The notes under the pieces: model-generated
The model's database searches: none
Told to the model about the DNA's origin: nothing
What the model saw: the letters and a program-made list of their open reading frames with translations, nothing else
Assembly (NCBI RefSeq): GCF_905147045.1
Contig: NC_065905.1
Coordinates: 7,192,001-7,256,000 of the forward strand
DNA length: 64,000 nucleotides
Reading direction: 5' to 3'
Source: Nymphalis io
Taxonomy: Eukaryota > Arthropoda > Insecta > Lepidoptera > Nymphalidae
In this document: one piece after another, positions 25,229 through 35,372 of the stretch
Numbering within the stretch: position 1 is the stretch's first letter
Layout of the letters: the number at the start of each line of letters is the position of its first letter
Translations under genes and position numbers: made by a program

Positions 25229-25485
25229 GTCTCCTGATCGAATTTCGTTCGATATCAAGGACTAACTAACTGTGCACAGACGCATTCTCTATTCCCTTAC
25301 TCTCATAATCCGAAGCGACGGCGATCCGACACGACCGGAGGACGATCAAACACTGCCTGTATTACATTAAGTTTTCTGAGGCACGAGAATAAAACACTGG
25401 CAACATTCTAAGTTTGGGTAGCTATTGATATTCGCACCCAGGACAAGGCGATCTGCAGTCTAATAAGCCAACCAATAGACTATCT
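25229..25485 (-). repeat. Family 3 SINE, diverged
   Basis: TTCCCTTACTCTCATAATCC, GACGGCGATCCGACACGACC and TTTTCTGAGGCACGAGAATA in order. Head at the right, poorly preserved. Confidence 0.75.
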
Positions 25486-26477
25486 ATATATTAGATTTAG
25501 GCAAATAATGTACTTATAATAAATATATGATGTATATGAAAAAATTAAAATCTTTCTAATCTTTGATTCTAACATTTGTAAGGCTTTAAGAAACAGAGAA
25601 ACCAAGCTCAACTCGGGGGGCTGAATAAATCTAGGAATGCATCTTTAATCTATCTTTCTTAGCGTAAGCATCGTTGGTGGAATTGACGAATTTTACAAAG
25701 GCACAAACGTGTATTAGTTATTAGGGTAATTACTTAATAGTAATATGATATTGCAGTCATATAATCATGTGTATTCATTTTATTTAATAAGAAGAATGTC
25801 GTAAAAGATAAATACAATTCCTTTTTGAATTAATACGGACACAAGTTTGAAGAAATATATTAATTAATTAGAATAGTACATAAGTAGTAAATCCCAATCG
25901 ACTAAGAGTTAGTGAAACATAACTCCGTGACAAAACTAATTGTGCGTGCAGCCCGTCATCGTTCACTGGAATTCAAAAGGAAGTATAAAAATGGCAGCTC
26001 TATTTTGAGGGACTTTGAAATCGCTGAGAGGGGGCTATTTCTAAACTGAATCAGCTTGGAATCGATATCACCATTTATCCTTAAGGTATGCGACGTGAAA
26101 GATGCATTCTCAAACGTATATATCCCAGTACATACATATTTATATATAACATACTGATAAAAACACACACAATAAAAATATCGGGATATCGGACTTAAAA
26201 CGCTTTGTCAGAATAGAAACTTTCAAACATGGAATTCTTTGAGAATGACAAAGATAACAATGATTTTTTGAGATGCGTATAAATATGTATATGACATGTA
26301 AGTAATTCAGCTCTCAGAACATAAAATTAATAGAAAAATAAAGTAATTAAAATATTTTAAAAAGAATTGAATAAAAATAAAATAAAATAGTTTTTTAACC
26401 CATTGTTTATTTTAAGACAGATTTGCCTTATAACGTTTATTTAATTATACACTGCCTCGTTTATTGTATTCAATACC

Positions 26478-26509
26478 CAAAAAAAAAAATATATATATAT
26501 ATATATTAT
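26478..26509. repeat. A-run followed by (TA)n
   Basis: About ten A then about eleven TA units. Confidence 0.9.
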
Positions 26510-27210
26510 AAAGTAGCATGCGTGGAAGATGTTGTTATGAAAACAGATTATATATATATGAATACACTTTATATATCCTCAGGCAAAATATTTTTTAAAA
26601 GGAAACTGTTCCATTAGTCCTCTACATAATCGATGGCACAGTAAGCATCGCGAGGTAAAAATACACACTTCCAAAAAATACTACTGAACTACACGCGCAT
26701 AAAAATATACATTCATTAAATTAAAATAATTTATTTTAAATTAAATACAAGCAATGTCACGAGTGTTTTTTGATTTTGTATTCTAATTGATTATTTTGAA
26801 AATCTCACGATACTAGAGATTAGGTATTTTCTTTCACTCTTTAATGAAAACATGAAAATATTTAGGCAGAAAAAGCTGATCCTTTTTAAATTGTAATGTT
26901 ATTTCTTTCCTGAATAAAAGTAAACATTGTTTAGTATTTGTTTATAATGTATGTATTATTTAAAACATACATTAATTTAATATAAAATAATATAAACCTG
27001 TACTCACTACTTTTATATATATTTTTTTTATAAATAGAAGAATATAATACGTCTTTATTTTCTATTTAATACTTAATCAAAAGATTAAATACTGACGCAA
27101 TATATCGGTATATAAAATATCCGCATATGATAAGAACGTTACAAAATTGTCCTGTAAAATAATAATCGCGACATATTATTTTAATAATAAAAAAATAACA
27201 AATACCTCAC

Positions 27211-27372
27211 CTTTAAATAAAAAAGAATCTTGTTTGCCCTCACAACACCCACAAAATCGAAACCTTTTTATTGAAAACACAACACTAAAAAACCGCGTCT
27301 GCACTATTCTATCCGTTGATAGTGTTGACAGTTCGCGTGCAACCGCGACGAGCGCTAATCGAATACTAACTT
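27211..27372 (-). other. Candidate non-coding first exon and promoter of a minus-strand gene
   Basis: This patch is clearly richer in G+C than the surrounding DNA. On the minus strand it reads like an insect 5'UTR: initiator-like TTAGT motifs near 27370 and 27287, no long reading frame, and then a donor-like AAAG|GTGAGG with the exon ending at 27211. The next minus-strand exon I can support is the Gas2-like exon at 15138, so a first intron of about 12 kb would join them. The splice-like site and base composition are seen; the link to the Gas2-like gene is inference. Confidence 0.35.
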
Positions 27373-27749
27373 GAAAACGTAACTTGGCTACGCGCGATGT
27401 GATGCGCGTGCGCAGGCGCAGGTGGCCTTGAAGAATGCAATTTCGAGATTTATCTCAATATTGTGACTTTTTTTCATACAAACGTGTTTTAGAAATGGCC
27501 TTGGACTCACCTTTTGTTCTAGTGGCTACCTGGATAGGGATTTCGTATCTGGTATTGTGTAGTATCAACATTTTGCTTAGAATATTTTAGATTATATAAA
27601 ACAGATGGATGTTACATCTGCGTTTTCATTTTTTTTATAACTTAAATATTTTGCTGTATTATTAAAGTAAGTTAAATTATATTTTTAATATTTATAATTC
27701 TAATAAGCCCGACCGCTACAGCCAAACTATGCAAATATTCGTACATAAA

Positions 27750-27812
27750 AAGTAACAGGCTCCGGATGACCCACAGCTGGACTAAGGCTACCTTTCTTTG
27801 AGGTTTTATTCC
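27750..27812 (-). repeat. Family 2 SINE tail fragment
   Basis: AGTAACAGGCTCCGGATGAC and AGCTGGACTAAGGCTACC resemble the reversed tail. Confidence 0.5.
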
Positions 27813-27956
27813 TTCGTTATCATTGATGCATATTATCAGCCATATTAAAATAAACAATCGTAGTAGATACATATTAGCAATCATAGTATAATTTTATATT
27901 TACAGATTAAGAGTTTTAAAAATAAAAACGGATTTATCGATTTATTAGAACTCATT

Positions 27957-28127
27957 TCCGGCCGCGGCTTAGCCTGATAAAGGTGGGGGTTGGGGGGTAA
28001 ATTGCAGGTGTTAGGTATCCTATATCCTGTTCAGCGCCCTTGACAACGTATATGCAAAACTTTGATCGGTTGAGTAGTTAACAAGTAAAGCGTAACAAAC
28101 TATCTTTCGCCTTTATAATATTAGTTC
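27957..28127 (-). repeat. Family D1 dispersed element
   Basis: GGCCGCGGCTTAGCCTG, TGACAACGTATATGCAAAAC, CGGTTGAGTAGTTAAC and TTCGCCTTTATAATATTAGT in order. Confidence 0.8.
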
Positions 28128-28867
28128 TTTATTCAATATTTAATTTTGTAAATAGATTCTAGAACACGCTATTGGCAATCCATTCAGACATAGTTTCTGT
28201 AAAATTAGTTCTGTAGTTTTCTATAGAGTCAATAAGAATAATTGTATGCGTTTTTTTATTGCGTGTAACAAAACACAGTAAACATATTGCAATACCATGA
28301 CATCCCATAAGTAAATATGACAACTATATTAACGCGAGGAGAGAGACACCACGATAGAAAATTATACTAATGACACAGATAAAACAAAAAAAATATTTAT
28401 AAAAAAAATTACTTATTGGCAGAATAAACCATGCTTTATGCTTAATATTATTATTATTATTTATAATTTAAATGCAGTGGTGACACAGTGCCACTTGCCA
28501 CCGACCGTTTTCAGTTGTTACGTCGATTTTATTCTAAGAAAAAAGTTATTTTTAAATAATTAACAAACAAACATGTATATATAATAAATTATACATGTAT
28601 TTAGAAGTAATAATTTCTCAGTTAACGCGTAAAAGTTAGTTATTAGTCAGCTTTTACCATTGTACGAGTAGAAATCACTATTTACGTGAGAGAATTATGA
28701 AAAGTCGTTAATTCTTTGTATACGTTTTACGATCGTCGATCACTTTCTGTTTTAATAATATAATGCTGCGTTTTCATTTGAAAAGTTTACAATTTTTGCT
28801 TTTGCAACTTTTCGCAGTTCTATTGAAACTTACCAAAAATTACACCCAATGGCGGTGTGTTGTTATG

Positions 28868-29294
28868 CAAGCCCGTATGTATGGGTACCGTCCTCTTATC
28901 AATCATTCTACCGACAAATGGTAATATTTGGTTTCCGGTTTGAAGAGTGTTTGAGTCAGTAACAATTGAATTAGTAACATCTTAGATTCCTTGGTGTGAC
29001 TGTGTAGCTGTGTTTTATACTTAATACAGTGTCAGTGACTAGAGTGTAGAGTGAAGAGGTCCACTTAGCAGATTGCTCATTATCCTCCTCCCTAAATTAA
29101 ATTAAAAATGTAATAATGTAGAACTGGTGGGATCGATGTTGTATGCTAAAAAACTGTTTCACTTTTTTAAATAGACAGAAAGGACATAAAATCTTAGTTC
29201 CCAAGGTTGGTAGTGTATTGGCAATGTAAAAAATGGTTACCATTTCTTACAGTGGCCCACATTCAATCAGGTGGCCCTTTTGCCAGTCTGCCTA
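28868..29294 (+). repeat. Family 1 retroposon split by an unrelated stretch
   Basis: The left part (about 28868-28985) matches the GGGTACC...GGTTTGAAGAGTG region. The right part (about 29170-29294) matches ACATAAAATCTTAGTTCCCA through TCAGGTGGCCC. The roughly 180 bp between them is unrelated, so this is either an interrupted copy or two adjacent fragments. Confidence 0.6.
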
Positions 29295-29659
29295 CAAAAT
29301 ATCATCAAAGTCCTTTGAGTAGCATCCAAGACATAAGAGCAGGTAAAATGAATAATCTGATGTAGAAAGCGTGCGAAACTATTCAATATATATTATTTAC
29401 TATTACTATAACTGGATGAAACAATTTTTGTTGGCAAGTTAAAATTGATATGTGTTTTTAGATAAAAACGCGTGTTGATAACACAAAATTTCCCTTTTGT
29501 GGATACACAGCTTTAAAAATGAGATATTGTTACAAACGACATTACATAAAGAAACAAAGAAAACTTATCACACATGCGCAGACAGCATTGAGCAATGTTT
29601 GCTTGTATATAACATGTCATCGTTTCACTAACTAATCGATTTAAAAAAGACTTCCTTTG

Positions 29660-29815
29660 TCGAAGCTGCGTGTGAGAGTATTAGTAACATTATTTCCTTT
29701 TCTGAACTGACAACGTATGTGCAAAATTTAATGGTGGCTTAGTAGTTAAGACGTTAAAACTTAACAAATAAACAAACTCACTTTCGCATATATAAGATAT
29801 AATATATATAAGACA
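29660..29815 (-). repeat. Family D1 dispersed element
   Basis: GCTGCGTGTGAGAGTATTAG, TGACAACGTATGTGCAAAAT and CACTTTCGCATATATAAG in order. Confidence 0.7.
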
Positions 29816-29831
29816 TTGGCTATATTATATT

Positions 29832-30128
29832 CGATATGGCCTAGTGGTTAGAACGCGAGAATCTTAACCGATGATCGTGGGTTTAAGCCCGGCCAAGCAC
29901 CACTGAGTTTTCATGTGCTTAATTTGTGTTTATAATTCATCACGTGCTTGACAGTGAAGGAAAACATCGTGAGGAAACCTGAATGTCTAGTTTCACTGAA
30001 ATTCTGTCACGTGTGTATTCCACCAACCTGCATCGGAGCAGCATTGTGGAATTAGCTCCAAACCTTCTCTTCAAAAAAGCAAAGGAGGCCTTAGCCCAGC
30101 AGTGGGATATTCACAGGCTGTTACTGTA
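29832..30128 (+). repeat. Family 2 tRNA-derived SINE, complete
   Basis: Head CGATATGGCCTAGTGGTTAG (A box) and GTGGGTTTAAGCCC (B box), then the full body and a tail ACAGGCTGTTACTGTA. Confidence 0.9.
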
Positions 30129-30304
30129 TTGGCTATATTAAATCGTATAATATTAATATAAATGTTTTAGAACTTTTCAATAAGTTTTCCGAAAGCGAAG
30201 TGATACATTGTTTCAATAATAATTATTTAAAAAACATTTAAAGAACATTACGTATCAAAACAGTGCATCGCCGTATGTCGCTGTTCAAAATTTTCCGAGA
30301 GAGA

Positions 30305-30972
30305 TACGATGAGCTTCGAGTTCTTATAGAAAAGAACTCGAATTGAAATCGAACTCGAAAAATGCTGACTTAAGAAGTACAAAAATTCAATATTTTTAAT
30401 TGCCCTAAATCATGATACTTGCTTAAAGTGAATACATTCATCCTTTAACATAATGATACTCATGTAAATATATTGTTCATATGTTATCAGACTATGATAT
30501 TGATAACATTATCGAATTATATTAACTTACATATATTACGGATAAGATATATATTATCTTTTTCTATCTATTTTATCTTTTGTAATTCTATTATTAGAAC
30601 TTACTCGAGGTGATACACGTGGTCATTAATTGTAAATTTTTAGATTCAATTATGTGTTTTTAGTAAAGAACATTTATTTTGACCTGTATGGTAATCATAA
30701 TTTGAATTATTTTATATTTTAACGCAATTATATCGCTTCCGACCGTACAAATTTTATCATATCTCAACAAATTAAACAAAAAAACGCAGAGGAATAACTT
30801 TAAGCAAAGTATATTTGCGAATAGTTATTTCTGTGAACTCCGCAAGGTGTTCAAAGCGTCTACAGGTTATTATGAAGCTTTCAGTGCTATGAGTAACGCG
30901 GAAACGAGGCGCCGGTGAACACATGTGGACCTACCATTGAAAATTTCCTATCGAGTTCAATTCGAGTTGTAA
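30305..30972. repeat. Possible element bounded by inverted 'CGAGTTC...AATTCGAGTT' ends
   Basis: AACTCGAATTGAAATCGAAC (about 30337) and its approximate reverse complement ATCGAGTTCAATTCGAGTTG (about 30952) bound about 0.6 kb of AT-rich DNA. There is also a local hairpin, GAGTTCTTATAGAAAAGAAC, at 30318. It may be coincidence. Confidence 0.25.
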
Positions 30973-31654
30973 ACGATATTAAAACTCCAATCGTCTAAAG
31001 TTGGGCTTAAATCATAGTAATCACATTGAATTGTCATTTTACAAGATTAAAATTAGTTTTACCGTTATAGAAAAAATACAATCAAATCATTATATATCTT
31101 ACAAAAAATCAACGAATATTAACTTCACGCTGTCTATTTATTAATTTATTTTAACTGAAAAAATACAAATATTTATAACCTTTAAGTTATTAATATACAA
31201 TACATTTTAATAAAAATTAAATTATTTTAATGACCCAATTGCGTTACAAGAGACACCTTATATAAGAAATTATATAAGAAATCACTTCCGCTCCCCATTT
31301 ACAATATATACTAATAAAGACGTTTTTTTTAATGTATATCTGCAAAACTACTAAACCAGTATACATAAAACTCATACTAGAAGATGAAGCGCTTTTCGGA
31401 GAACAATTTAATATATAATACTAATATATAAGTAGCTGCGCTTCACAGTTTCATTCGCTTTAAAATTAGACTATTGACTTGATAAGCGTGAATATGAAGT
31501 TCTTGTTATAAGTAAATAGTATTTATACTAGTAGGGGTGATATCGCACGAATGTCTGACACAGTGTGTCATGTCAGCGGTACTCATCGGTTATTACATTT
31601 AGCTCGGTGAAAATTTTCACCGGTATGCCATTGTGAAACGTTGCAATATTTAGC

Positions 31655-31740
31655 GCGGTAGTCGTGGGTTTGATTTCCGCTCGAGACAAATATTTGTTCA
31701 TTCGTTTGGCTTCGGTCTGATTATAGTTTGTTAATATTAT
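31655..31740 (+). repeat. Family 4 SINE, diverged
   Basis: GCGGTAGTCGTGGGTTTGAT then TCCGCTCGAGACAAATATTT and TCTGATTATAG parallels the B-box and early body of the copy at 50271. Confidence 0.5.
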
Positions 31741-32140
31741 AGGTGAAGGATTAACGCTTAAATAATAATTAAAAGAGAAATGCAGAAGGGTAAAACCCTT
31801 TACTTATTTTGTAAATTTTAAACTCTATAAATCTTCCAATTATACTTAAGCAGCACCCTGTTTGCTAATCATTTCCGGTGTAGCTCATTCCCCTTTAAAT
31901 TAGCTATATTTGGCAAAGATCCAGCTAACATAGTTTACGCTTGCGCCGGCGCCGCTCAGGACGCAATGAAAGGTCAATGCCCCGAAGTTATGTAATTAAA
32001 ACCACATTTAGAATAAGGGATCAAATTTCTGACGCTTGTTCCTTCAAGCTTACTTTGTATACATGAAACGAAATATTTATTGATCGTTTTTGTTTAAAGA
32101 TTGCCTAGTCAATAACGAATATAATATAGAGTAGAGTATG

Positions 32141-32340
32141 AACCCGCAAATGTCCCACTGCTGGGATAAGGACCCCCTTCTTTTGTTTTTGATGAGAAGC
32201 TTTGGAGCTAATTCCACAACGCTGCTCTTATTCTCCAACGTATACAGGTATCCTCGCGATGTTTTCATCAGTAATACTTGCCAGAGTTTGAACGCGCGAT
32301 CTTTGACTTAGATTCACACGTTCTCACTACTGGGACATAT
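32141..32340 (-). repeat. Family 2 SINE, diverged
   Basis: AATGTCCCACTGCTGGGATA, AGCTTTGGAGCTAATTCCAC, ATCCTCGCGATGTTTTC and TTGAACGCGCGATC in order, with internal deletions. Confidence 0.75.
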
Positions 32341-33136
32341 TAGTTTTATAATATAATATTGTAATATTGTAATATTTTATACATGATTTTTTTTTAAAAG
32401 ATTGTATGAATTTAGATTTAAGTCTGCATATACTTGTGAAATTCTCATATTTACATCATGAAATGTTTAGTTTTATTTTAAAACCACAATGCGAAATCAC
32501 ACCGCGCGAATTTTATTTTCGCGGTTTGTCTACACCGCACCGCGTCAAATTCGTTTCAAGCCACATACATTTTTACCGCTAGTGATTATAATTCATAATA
32601 TGTTTAAAAGAGACACAGAAATCAGAAAATAAAATCAAACAACTTATATTCGCAGTGCGTGTTAGTCCTTACAGTTATAAATGATATATTTACAATTAGG
32701 ATTTTTACTAAAGCGTGGAGAACTTGTTCCCGATGTTAAATTAAAATGTTAAGTTCGTTATATATCATTTTATATACCCCTGATAGCATTTTGAGTAGAG
32801 AGGGTTCATTCGCAGGAGCGATGGCTTTAAGAGGGTTCATTACTTTGAGCTCTATTGGCCCAATCCAGGCCTAGCTAGACACTACACGAATGAGTAATTT
32901 CATTAGTGGTGTTATAACTTCATCATCAATAGATGAGAAAATTTGTGATTGTTATAATTATTGACGTTGTTTAATATAGTAAAACTAGAAGTGAGATATC
33001 CCAGCGGAATTATGAATTAGAAGCTAATTGAATTTTAAACATTGAAAAGGGCGAACTTTACACCTCTACCGCACACATTATACTACTACAATACTACTAC
33101 TGCTACACTTCTATTAGCGTAATCACGTTGTTTACA

Positions 33137-33374
33137 GAAACAGCCTGTTAATGTCCCACTGCTGGGCTAAGGCCTCCTCTCCCTTTTGAGGAGAAGGCTT
33201 GGAGCTTATTCCAATGACACGTGCAGGTTTCCTCACGATGTTTTCTTTCACCGTCAAGCACGAGACGAATTATAAACACAAATTAAGCACATGAAAATTC
33301 AGTGGTGCTTGCCCGGGTTTGAACCCACGATCATCGTTTAAGATTCACGCGTTCTAATCACAAGGTCATCTCAA
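33137..33374 (-). repeat. Family 2 SINE with internal deletion
   Basis: A well-preserved copy, but the central CACCACGCTGCTCC...GAAATTAGAC block is missing (jump near 33209). Head at the right. Confidence 0.88.
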
Positions 33375-33900
33375 CACGTTGTTTTATAAACGTTTAATAT
33401 ATATACAAATAAGTGTTTATACATATATCACACTTAAATGGTTATGTAAAGCTTATTAAAACTAATGGTAATGATAAATCATATCTTAGGTCAACTTATA
33501 TTTTGTATCTTGGAATAGTGTAGACTCAACATCAAAGTTCACGTTCATATAAACGTAGTCGTTGGTTTGATATCGTCCTAGACTTGATTATCGATCGTGA
33601 AAATTATCGAAGTGTGGTCAACTTGAGACCCATTTCAGATCTCACGAACGAACGATTCAATCAAAATATCATCTAATTTTGTATTTATGTACAGAAATTT
33701 TTATAATATACAAAATAAAAAATAAAAAAAACAAAATACACATTACAAATTTATAGCAAAAACACGCCGTCTAAAAGATTGTCCTGTGGCATTGTACCCA
33801 AGATGCTAGCACTATTGCCACTGCACCGCTAGACTCAGCCTTTAGGCTAAATAATTTTGTCTTTACATAAAAGTAAGTAAAAATAAAAACTAAATTAATA

Positions 33901-34128
33901 CCACGTAAATGTCTCAATGCTGGGCTAAAGCCACCTCCTTTTTAAAGTGAAGCTTACTCAACGACGCTACTTGATACACGTACCGACTTTCGTCCGCTAC
34001 ATGCAGGTTTCCTCACGATATTTTCCTTCACCGCCGAGCACGAGATGAATACAACATAAAACACATGACAATTCAGCGGTGCTTGCCCGGGTTTATACTC
34101 GTAATCATTGGTAGAGATTTTCTAACTA
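33901..34128 (-). repeat. Family 2 SINE, diverged
   Basis: ATGTCTCAATGCTGGGCTAA, CATGCAGGTTTCCTCACGAT and GGTGCTTGCCCGGGTTTATA in order. Confidence 0.8.
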
Positions 34129-34189
34129 TATTATTTTATACAAAACTTTTTTTGCAATATGTTTGTTTTTCAGTTTCAAAGGGTTTCTG

Positions 34190-34342
34190 TTGCTTATTTT
34201 TACAAATTGACAATAATTTTAAAATATGACAACAAAAACCCGACTTCTTTCGCCGGTTCGTCTCAGATTAGAGTATTTTGTTTGCCGAACCGGTGATGGC
34301 TTTTAATTTGACAATCAATAATTAAGTGTAATATTTCTATCT
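34190..34342 (+). repeat. Dispersed repeat R3, copy 2
   Basis: CGCCGGTTCGTCTCAGATTA, TTGCCGAACCGGTGATGGCT and AATTTGACAATCAATAATTA. It lies directly left of the LINE/D1 nest. Confidence 0.6.
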
Positions 34343-34357
34343 TTCCCAATATTATAA

Positions 34358-34501
34358 TACAAGGTGGACCGACGACTTAGAACGAGTCGCGGGAAGCCGT
34401 TGGATGCGGGCAGCGCAAGATCAGCCAACGTGGAATTCCTTGTGGGAGGCCTTTGTTCAGCAGTGGACGTCTTTCGGCTGAAATGATGATGATGATGATG
34501 A
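34358..34501 (+). mobile_element. 5'-truncated non-LTR retrotransposon tail with (ATG)n end
   Basis: Codons 34365-34481 read WTDDLERVAGSRWMRAAQDQ followed by PTWNSLWEAFVQQWTSFG and a stop. This is the conserved last part of an insect LINE reverse-transcriptase ORF. A microsatellite-like tail (TGATGATGATGA) follows to 34501. The 15-bp sequence TTCCCAATATTATAA is present at 34343-34357 and 34502-34516, a clear target-site duplication. The insertion split a family D1 element. Confidence 0.85.
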
Positions 34502-34692
34502 TTCCCAATATTATAAATGCGAAAGCGAGTTGTTTGTTTGATTGATTATTGTTTTGTTTGTTGCGTTTTCATGTCTTACTTACCCAACCGATTATTGTGA
34601 AAATTTTCATAAACATTTAGTAAAGAATAGGACAATACGTAACACCTTAACGATCCCTCATACACGCGAAGCCGCGGGCGGAAACTAGTATT
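34502..34692 (+). repeat. Family D1 dispersed element, interrupted by a LINE tail
   Basis: ATATTATAAATGCGAAAGCG to GCGAAGCCGCGGGCGGAAAC and TAGTATTG. The first bases are duplicated on the far side of the LINE insertion (34343-34357), showing that the LINE inserted into the D1 start. Confidence 0.85.
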
Positions 34693-35059
34693 GAATAAAG
34701 GAATTTGAGTTTTAGCTTTAACTATTGACATTTTATATTTGTAGATCGTGTTGGTCGATTTATCCGCCAACAAGTCGATTTGTTTATCAACACTTTGTAT
34801 ATGACACGGATTATCATGTCTCGTTTATGGATAACACTCGGACAACACGATGTGACATCATGCTCGTATTTTATATATGTTAAATGTTATCATCGTAATT
34901 TGTTAAAGTTGTTATTTTATAGCAAACGAATGGCTACGGTAATTGCACGTGACAATTCATCAACACCAATACATTAAACTCACAAAGAATAACAATTGCT
35001 AGACTGACAGAAAGATTTGTTCGAAAATATTCAATTGAACAACATTATACACTGTCATA

Positions 35060-35149
35060 TCCACAAAGCCGCATTGGAGCAGCGTGGTGGAGCAGGCTCC
35101 AAACGTTGTCGTCAAATGAAGCGGAGGACTTATGGGACGTTTACTGGCC
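35060..35149 (+). repeat. Family 2 SINE 3' fragment
   Basis: AGCCGCATTGGAGCAGCGTG, GCTCCAAACGTTGTCGTCAA and GAGGACTTATGGGACG match the tail half. Confidence 0.7.
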
Positions 35150-35271
35150 AATACTTTACCCTTTTTTATTTTTTATATAATCGTAGTAATATATAAAATC
35201 TAGGTACCTAGGAAGTCAAATATATAATAATTCATCCTTCTTATAATTAATAATTATAAATACTTATTATA

Positions 35272-35372
35272 TATTCTCCGTGACGCGCTGCATTTTCTGG
35301 TATAAGTTATATGTATTATAATTTAGTTGTTGTCTCTATTAAGAATTTCAAAAAACACGTCATCTCATTTAT
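35272..35372 (+). repeat. Old dispersed repeat R2, copy 2
   Basis: Partner of 3010-3125 in the same orientation. Confidence 0.5.

Larger units (their letters stand above)
23941..27210. other. Repeat fragments and AT-rich DNA
   Basis: A family 2 piece (24555) and an old family 3 SINE (25229), otherwise very AT-rich with no coding signal. Confidence 0.5.
30129..33136. other. No recognised gene
   Basis: AT-rich, with the CGAGTTC inverted pair, a weak family 4 SINE and an old family 2 SINE. A GC-rich GCGCCGGCGCC motif near 31944 stands alone. Confidence 0.5.
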
